In this document: piece by piece, positions 6,777 through 10,707 of the stretch | Layout: each line of letters begins with the position of its first letter | How positions within the stretch are numbered: the stretch's first letter is position 1 | Assembly (NCBI GenBank): GCA_946530505.1 | Contig: CAMNAD010000044.1 | Span: forward strand, 1-10,707 | Length of the DNA stretch: 10,707 nucleotides | Direction: 5' to 3' | DNA from: an uncultured Bacteroidales bacterium | GTDB taxonomy: Bacteria > Bacteroidota > Bacteroidia > Bacteroidales > UBA932 | Program-made: the position numbers and the translations under genes | The notes under the pieces: model-generated | What the model saw: only the letters and a program-made list of their open reading frames with translations | Databases searched by the model: none | What the model was told of the DNA's origin: nothing

Positions 6777-8231
6777 TTATTCGTCTTTCGCGAAGCCGAA
6801 GTAGACGGATTTGCCTGTATTGTCGATTCCTTCAATATATACAGCCCTCTTGCTCCGGTACGCTATATCTATCACGTCGCGGGGTTTCGAAACAGGCTGG
6901 TCGTTCACATAAAGAATCACCATTCCGTCGACGGCACCCGCCCGGGCGAGTTTTCCGTTTCCGGCAGAGACGATCTCGACGCCCTTCTTGATGCCCAGGG
7001 AAGCGAGCTTCTCCTTTGAAGGCTCTCCAAGGAATCCGCCGTAGAATGCCGTCTGTCCTTCTTCGTTGACAGTGCCGGTTACCTGGTCAGTGCCTTGGAA
7101 TACTACTTCGAACACTTTATCCTTGCCGTCGCGGACGACCTTGACCGAAGCCTTGTCGCCGGGATGGTAGGAATTGACCTTTTCCTGAAGTGCGGAAGGA
7201 GTCTTTATGACCGTAGAGTCGACTGCAAGGAGTACGTCTCCGCTCTTTATCCCGGCCTTGTCGGCAGCTCCGCCCTTCGAAACCTCGTTAATATATACGC
7301 CGTCAAGCGAAGAAAGTTTCAGGTCTTCTGCAATTTTTTCCGTAACGGGACTCATTGCCACTCCGAGTTTTGCGCGCTTGACGCTGCCGAAATCGATGAG
7401 GTCGCCGACAATCTTCTTGACAATATTCGAAGGCACTGCGAAAGAATATCCCGAATATGCTCCTGTCTGGGAGACGATGGCGGTGTTGATGCCCACCAGC
7501 TCGCCTGCCTTGTTGACCAGGGCGCCACCCGAGTTGCCGGGGTTGACGGCAGCGTCGGTCTGGATGAACGACTCGATCTTGAATTCACCCGTAGTATTGG
7601 GCATCGATCGTCCCTTGGCGCTCACGATGCCTGCAGTGATGGTGCCGCGGAGCTGTTCTCCAAGCGGGGAACCGATAGCAAGCACCCATTCGCCAAGGCG
7701 CAGTTTGTCGGAATCGGCGATAGGAACGATGGGAAGACCGTCAGCATCAATCTTGATTAAGGCCACATCTGTGGCGGGATCCGTTCCGATCACCTTCGCT
7801 TCGTAGGTCTTGTTATTGTTCAGAGTGACCTCGATCTTCGTGGCGCCCTGCACGACATGGTTGTTCGTGACTATATAGCCGTCCTGGCGTATGATTACGC
7901 CGGAACCGCTCCCTTGCTGCTCGCGTTCCTGCTCCTGCGGCATCTGGTCGCCGAAGAAGAACTTGAAGAAGGGATCTATGTAGTACTGCTGGGTGCTCTT
8001 GATGGTAACTTTTACGAACACCACCGCGTCGACTGCCGATTCCGCGGCATAGGTGAAATCGGGGTAATTGTCCTGTGCCAAATTGACAGTGCGGTATGCC
8101 GAACCGTCAATGGAATATGTCGTAGTGGCGGCATTTTGCTCTGCCGCAGGCTGATTAGCCTTTACAATGCCGAATGCGGTAAGCCCGCTCAATAATACGG
8201 AGGCAATTACAGTAATCATATTCTTGTTCAT
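6777..8231 (-). CDS. htrA: Deg/HtrA-family periplasmic serine protease (Do-like)
   Basis: A 484-residue exported protease that degrades or refolds damaged envelope proteins. The N-terminus is a signal peptide or anchor (residues about 1-26: MNKN followed by a hydrophobic stretch up to VKANQ). The trypsin-like domain has a complete catalytic triad: H125 in VTNNHVV, D155 in ATDVALIKI, and S234 in GNSGGALV. PDZ1 (about 282-380) contains the carboxylate-binding-loop-type segment KLGVAMSP and AGIKSGDVLLAVD. PDZ2 (about 405-484) is more divergent (AGAVDGMVILYVNDQPV). The loop after the first strand is short and glutamine/glutamate-rich (residues 97-107). Two PDZ domains fit DegP/DegQ better than DegS. 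It is the first gene of the leftward unit, starting at the divergent promoter region shared with dnaN, and rpoD follows 3 nt after its stop. An htrA-rpoD pair is, as I recall, also found in Bacteroides. Confidence 0.96.
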   Translation of the reverse strand: MNKNMITVIASVLLSGLTAFGIVKANQPAAEQNAATTTYSIDGSAYRTVNLAQDNYPDFTYAAESAVDAVVFVKVTIKSTQQYYIDPFFKFFFGDQMPQEQEREQQGSGSGVIIRQDGYIVTNNHVVQGATKIEVTLNNNKTYEAKVIGTDPATDVALIKIDADGLPIVPIADSDKLRLGEWVLAIGSPLGEQLRGTITAGIVSAKGRSMPNTTGEFKIESFIQTDAAVNPGNSGGALVNKAGELVGINTAIVSQTGAYSGYSFAVPSNIVKKIVGDLIDFGSVKRAKLGVAMSPVTEKIAEDLKLSSLDGVYINEVSKGGAADKAGIKSGDVLLAVDSTVIKTPSALQEKVNSYHPGDKASVKVVRDGKDKVFEVVFQGTDQVTGTVNEEGQTAFYGGFLGEPSKEKLASLGIKKGVEIVSAGNGKLARAGAVDGMVILYVNDQPVSKPRDVIDIAYRSKRAVYIEGIDNTGKSVYFGFAKDE

Positions 8232-8363
8232 ATCTATTATAATTTACAGTCTTGTGACCGGACCTTAAAAAATCAAAAGATATGCCAAAATATTCGTCAT
8301 TAATTCTTATATTTGCAGTTACCCCTGAATAAGGGAAAGAACGACAAATAAAAACAAAAATAT
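8232..8363. other. Divergent intergenic region between htrA and dnaN
   Basis: This 132-bp A/T-rich region is the only sizeable non-coding stretch in the window and must hold the start signals for both arms. A clear -7-type element for dnaN lies at 8308-8315. On the minus strand, towards htrA, I find only weak candidates, such as TATCTTTTG (complement of 8274-8282), which has one base too many between TA and TTTG. A small 4-bp hairpin (CCCT/AGGG, around 8323-8336) would lie near the start of the dnaN leader. The 30 bases before the dnaN ATG are A-rich with no Shine-Dalgarno, as is usual in Bacteroidota. Confidence 0.7.
8308..8315 (+). promoter_or_regulatory. dnaN promoter -7 element (TATATTTG)
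   Basis: TATATTTG is an exact match to the Bacteroidota primary-sigma -7 consensus TAnnTTTG, 48 bp upstream of the dnaN ATG. No good TTTG-type -33 element is visible at the usual spacing. The predicted transcript would start around 8320 and have a leader of about 45 nt that ends in A-rich sequence just before the start codon. Confidence 0.6.
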
Positions 8364-9485
8364 ATGGAATTCAACGTTTCAAGTGCAGAACTGCTGAAAG
8401 CCCTGGTGGATGTCTCAAAAGCCATCCCCGCCAAGACAACTCTTTCCATTCTGGAGAATTTCCTCTTCATATTGAAGGGAGACAGGCTGGAGATCACAGC
8501 ATCCGACCAGGAACTTACCCTGCGCACATCCGTGCATGCAGACAATGTCAAAGAAGAAGGAAGCATAGCAGTGCCCGCAAGGCAGATGATAGACCTTTTC
8601 AAGGCCCTTCCGGACCAGCCGGTCAATATCCGCACAAGCTCCGACTCATCGTTTGAATGCGTATGGTCGAACGGCAATTCCGCACTCCCCTACTTCCCTG
8701 CAGAGGATTTTCCCGAAATCAAGGGAGCAGGAGCCGAAGCGATGACCATTACCATTCCCGCGGAGAACCTTGTAGAAGGTATCAGCAGCACCATCTATGC
8801 TACTGCCGATGACGAAATGCGCCCCGCAATGAACGGTATCTTCTTTGACATCGCCCCCGAAGCCACGACACTGGTCGCCTCCGATTCGCACAAACTCATC
8901 TGCTACACTACCGACGAAGTCAAATCCGAAGCAGTCGCATCTTTCATCCTGCACAAGAAGCCCGCAGGCGTACTTAAAGCCATCGTGGACAAGTCCGAGG
9001 AAGAAGTCAGCATCACTTTCGACAGCTCGACCGCCGTGTTCACTTTCGGCGACACAATGATGGTCTGCCGCCTTGTAGTTGGCAAGTATCCCCGCTACCG
9101 CGATGTCATCCCCCAGAACAATTCCAACGTTCTGCGCATCGACAGGAGCCAGCTTCTGAACACCGTACGCCGCGTGGCAGTATGCGCTAACAAGGCATCC
9201 AACCATATCAAGTTCGAACTGAAGCCCGGCCAGCTGGAAATCACCGCCCAGGACCTCGGCTTTGCCACCGAAGCCTACGAGAAACTCGAGTGCGATTACA
9301 ACGGCACCGACCTGGCCATTGGTTTCAAGTCATCTTTCCTCATAGAGATACTTGGCAATATGAGCTGCGAAACAGTGGTTATGAAATTTGCCGATTCCCG
9401 CAGGGCGGCATTGATTGTTCCTTCCGAAGAAGAGGCGGACAAGGAAAAGATTTGCGGCATCCTGATGCCGATTATGGTTTCATAA
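8364..9485 (+). CDS. dnaN: DNA polymerase III beta subunit (sliding clamp)
   Basis: A 373-residue protein that forms the ring-shaped dimer tethering DNA polymerase III and other repair proteins to DNA. The three clamp folds are apparent from the beginning (MEFNVSSAELLKAL, then SKAIPAKTTLSILENFL), through the middle (FPEIKG near residue 120, RPAMNGIFFDI near 152-162), to the last domain (LVVGKYPRYRDVIP, about 237-250). The C-terminus has the family's ILMPIM ending, part of the hydrophobic pocket to which partner proteins bind. The length is normal (E. coli 366 residues). The gene is the first of the rightward unit, downstream of a -7 element, with an A-rich start context. It is followed after 12 nt by an exonuclease gene in the same frame, so the two are almost certainly co-transcribed. 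Confidence 0.97.
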   Translation: MEFNVSSAELLKALVDVSKAIPAKTTLSILENFLFILKGDRLEITASDQELTLRTSVHADNVKEEGSIAVPARQMIDLFKALPDQPVNIRTSSDSSFECVWSNGNSALPYFPAEDFPEIKGAGAEAMTITIPAENLVEGISSTIYATADDEMRPAMNGIFFDIAPEATTLVASDSHKLICYTTDEVKSEAVASFILHKKPAGVLKAIVDKSEEEVSITFDSSTAVFTFGDTMMVCRLVVGKYPRYRDVIPQNNSNVLRIDRSQLLNTVRRVAVCANKASNHIKFELKPGQLEITAQDLGFATEAYEKLECDYNGTDLAIGFKSSFLIEILGNMSCETVVMKFADSRRAALIVPSEEEADKEKICGILMPIMVS

Positions 9486-9497
9486 ATTCAGCCATCT

Positions 9498-10472
9498 ATG
9501 GATTTGAACCTGACAAGGCCCTTGCTCTTCTTCGACATCGAAAGCACCGGCCTCAATATTCCGACAGACTCCATTATCGAACTGAGTTTCGTCAAGGCCC
9601 TTCCGGGCAAACCGGAGCCGGAGATCAAGACTTGGAAGATCCGCCCTTGGGACTACGAGAACAACTGCCAGAGGCATATAAGTGAAGATGCCTCAAAGGT
9701 CAACGGCGTACACGACGAAGACCTCAGGAACTGCCCGTTATTCATCAATGTGGCCGGCGAAATTGCAGATTGGCTGAAAGACAGCGACCTCGCAGGTTTC
9801 AACTCAGCCAAGTTCGACCTCCCCATGCTTGCAGAAGAATTCGAACGGGTCAAGCAATACTGCAAACGCAGGCTTGCCGCCGTTTCTACGCCAGCCGACA
9901 AAAAACAGGAGGCCCGGGCTCTTTTCGCCAAGGTAGACAGTATCAATCTGCATGAGCCCCTGATGGTGGATGTTCAGAACATCTATCACGCCATGGAGCC
10001 GAGGAATCTCCGCGCCGCGTATCGCTTCTACTGCGGAGGCGAAGATTTCGAAAACGCCCACGCCGCAGAAGCCGACACCCTTGCCACGTTCGAGGTTCTA
10101 AAAGCCCAGCTTGACAGATACAAAGAGCCGGATAAGTATCGCGAACAGGTGCTCAAGAATGACGTGAAAGCCCTCGCCGCTTTCGTAGGCAGGAAATACG
10201 TCGATTTCTCCGGCCATCTGATTCTAGGCGACGACGGAGAGGTTTACATTAATTTCGGCAAGCACAAAGGCAAGACGGCAAGAGAAGTCTGGGAAACCGA
10301 AGCCTCCTATTTCAAATGGATTCAGGACGGGAGTTTCTCCCTCGATACAAAGGCCCAGTTCGCCAGGCTGGCGGAGCAGTTCAAGGCCGAAAGAGACAGT
10401 GCCGCCAAGAGGCCGGCAACAGCTGACGAACTTCAGAATCTCAAAGACAAATTCAACGGAAAGCTATTCTGA
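9498..10472 (+). CDS. DEDDh 3'-5' exonuclease (DnaQ/epsilon-like) with ExoX-like C-terminal module
   Basis: A 324-residue exonuclease, predicted to remove nucleotides from 3' ends in proofreading or repair. All catalytic residues are present: Exo I D13 and E15 (FFDIEST), Exo II D107 (GFNSAKFDLPML), and Exo III H188 and D193 (NAHAAEADT). Between Exo II and the VDVQNIYHAMEPRNL segment (about 117-155) lies a charged insertion (CKRRLAAVSTPADKKQEARA) that I do not recall from Bacteroides relatives. The C-terminal part (about 228-295) has NFGKHKGKTAREVW and YFKWIQDGSFSLDTK, which resembles the ExoX-like C-terminal domain. A short charged tail ends in GKLF. It lies 12 nt after dnaN, which supports a replication or repair role, and its TGA overlaps the next gene's ATG (TGATG). 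It could be the replicative proofreading subunit or an accessory repair nuclease; sequence alone does not decide. Confidence 0.9.
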   Translation: MDLNLTRPLLFFDIESTGLNIPTDSIIELSFVKALPGKPEPEIKTWKIRPWDYENNCQRHISEDASKVNGVHDEDLRNCPLFINVAGEIADWLKDSDLAGFNSAKFDLPMLAEEFERVKQYCKRRLAAVSTPADKKQEARALFAKVDSINLHEPLMVDVQNIYHAMEPRNLRAAYRFYCGGEDFENAHAAEADTLATFEVLKAQLDRYKEPDKYREQVLKNDVKALAAFVGRKYVDFSGHLILGDDGEVYINFGKHKGKTAREVWETEASYFKWIQDGSFSLDTKAQFARLAEQFKAERDSAAKRPATADELQNLKDKFNGKLF

Positions 10473-10707
10473 TGAACATAATAATCAGGAACAGTGCAGG
10501 CAAAATCTTCTTCCGCCCCGATACGACCTGCGACAGGCCAGGCGAAGACCTCTATCCTCAGGAGTTCATCCAATCCCTGAGTTTTGCTCCTGTTGCTTTT
10601 GTACGGGTATGCAAGGCCGGCAGGAGCGTTTCCGAACGTTTTGCTTCCAGATACTACGACGCGGCTGGATTCGGCTTGTTCCTGTACCCGGACGACCTCA
10701 TGGACGG
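10472..10707 (+). CDS. Partial ORF resembling the fumarylacetoacetate hydrolase (FAH) family, possibly without catalytic residues
   Basis: The ATG at 10472 overlaps the exonuclease stop (TGATG) and opens a frame of 78 codons to the window edge without a stop, which indicates a real, translationally coupled gene. Residues 13-19 (FFRPDTT), 45-51 (FVRVCKA) and 56-66 (SERFASRYYDA) recall Bacteroidales FAH-family proteins (FMKPDSA, VVVRICRLGK, ARFASRYYDAVTVGIDFTARD, from memory), and this section lines up without gaps. In that comparison the ExE metal ligands of the FAH fold align with A and V, and the aspartate of GIDFTARD aligns with F (GLFLYPDD). The usual N-terminal GMNY...H..EL segment is also missing. 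It may therefore be a degenerate, non-catalytic paralogue, or an unrelated protein with a chance local match. Only the first quarter or third would be visible if it has normal family length. Confidence 0.5.
   Translation, partial: MNIIIRNSAGKIFFRPDTTCDRPGEDLYPQEFIQSLSFAPVAFVRVCKAGRSVSERFASRYYDAAGFGLFLYPDDLMD

Noticed and set aside
7095..7806. Two long plus-strand frames (221 and 199 codons) opposite htrA
   Set aside because: They are antisense to the protease and PDZ1 coding sequence, overlap each other in different frames and show no domain-like sequence. They arise from biased codon use in htrA.
1..10707. Mobile element, CRISPR array, toxin-antitoxin or defence system
   Set aside because: I looked for direct repeats, terminal inverted repeats, transposase or integrase motifs, small paired ORFs and nuclease/helicase defence genes and found none. 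The exonuclease has a housekeeping setting beside dnaN.

Overview
The window is a stretch of ordinary chromosome from a member of the Bacteroidota, most likely Bacteroidales. Three things point there. The primary sigma factor is short (286 aa) and lacks region 1.1. A promoter element TATATTTG, matching the Bacteroidota -7 consensus TAnnTTTG, lies upstream of dnaN. Start codons are preceded by A/T-rich sequence rather than a Shine-Dalgarno motif. Base composition looks moderate to slightly GC-rich, and I see no compositional break, insertion sequence, tRNA, rRNA, CRISPR array or phage gene. Coding density is very high; the only sizeable non-coding stretch is the 132-bp divergent promoter region at 8232-8363.

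Leftward arm (minus strand, transcribed from about 8.23 kb towards 1): htrA (periplasmic Deg/HtrA protease), rpoD (housekeeping sigma factor), argS (arginyl-tRNA synthetase), a 59-bp gap holding an imperfect 11-bp inverted repeat and a promoter-like sequence, a small conserved-looking protein with an acidic tail, a CLC-family anion transporter with two CBS domains, and tex (nucleic-acid-binding transcription accessory protein, cut by the left edge). Spacings within the arm are 3, 1, 59, 7 and 3 nt, so most or all of it may be one transcription unit. tex runs off the window without a stop, as 671 uninterrupted codons.

Rightward arm (plus strand, from 8364): dnaN (sliding clamp), a DEDDh 3'-5' exonuclease with an ExoX-like C-terminal module, and a start-stop-overlapping (TGATG) partial ORF at the right edge. 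That ORF resembles the fumarylacetoacetate hydrolase (FAH) family but appears to lack its metal-binding acidic residues.

Most of the window is core gene-expression, replication and envelope-quality-control machinery. I do not see a convincing new multi-gene system. The points most worth a second look are the possible FAH pseudoenzyme at the right edge, the CLC transporter with substitutions at two mechanistic positions, the hairpin/promoter overlap behind argS, and the stop-start junctions between htrA and rpoD and between clc and tex.
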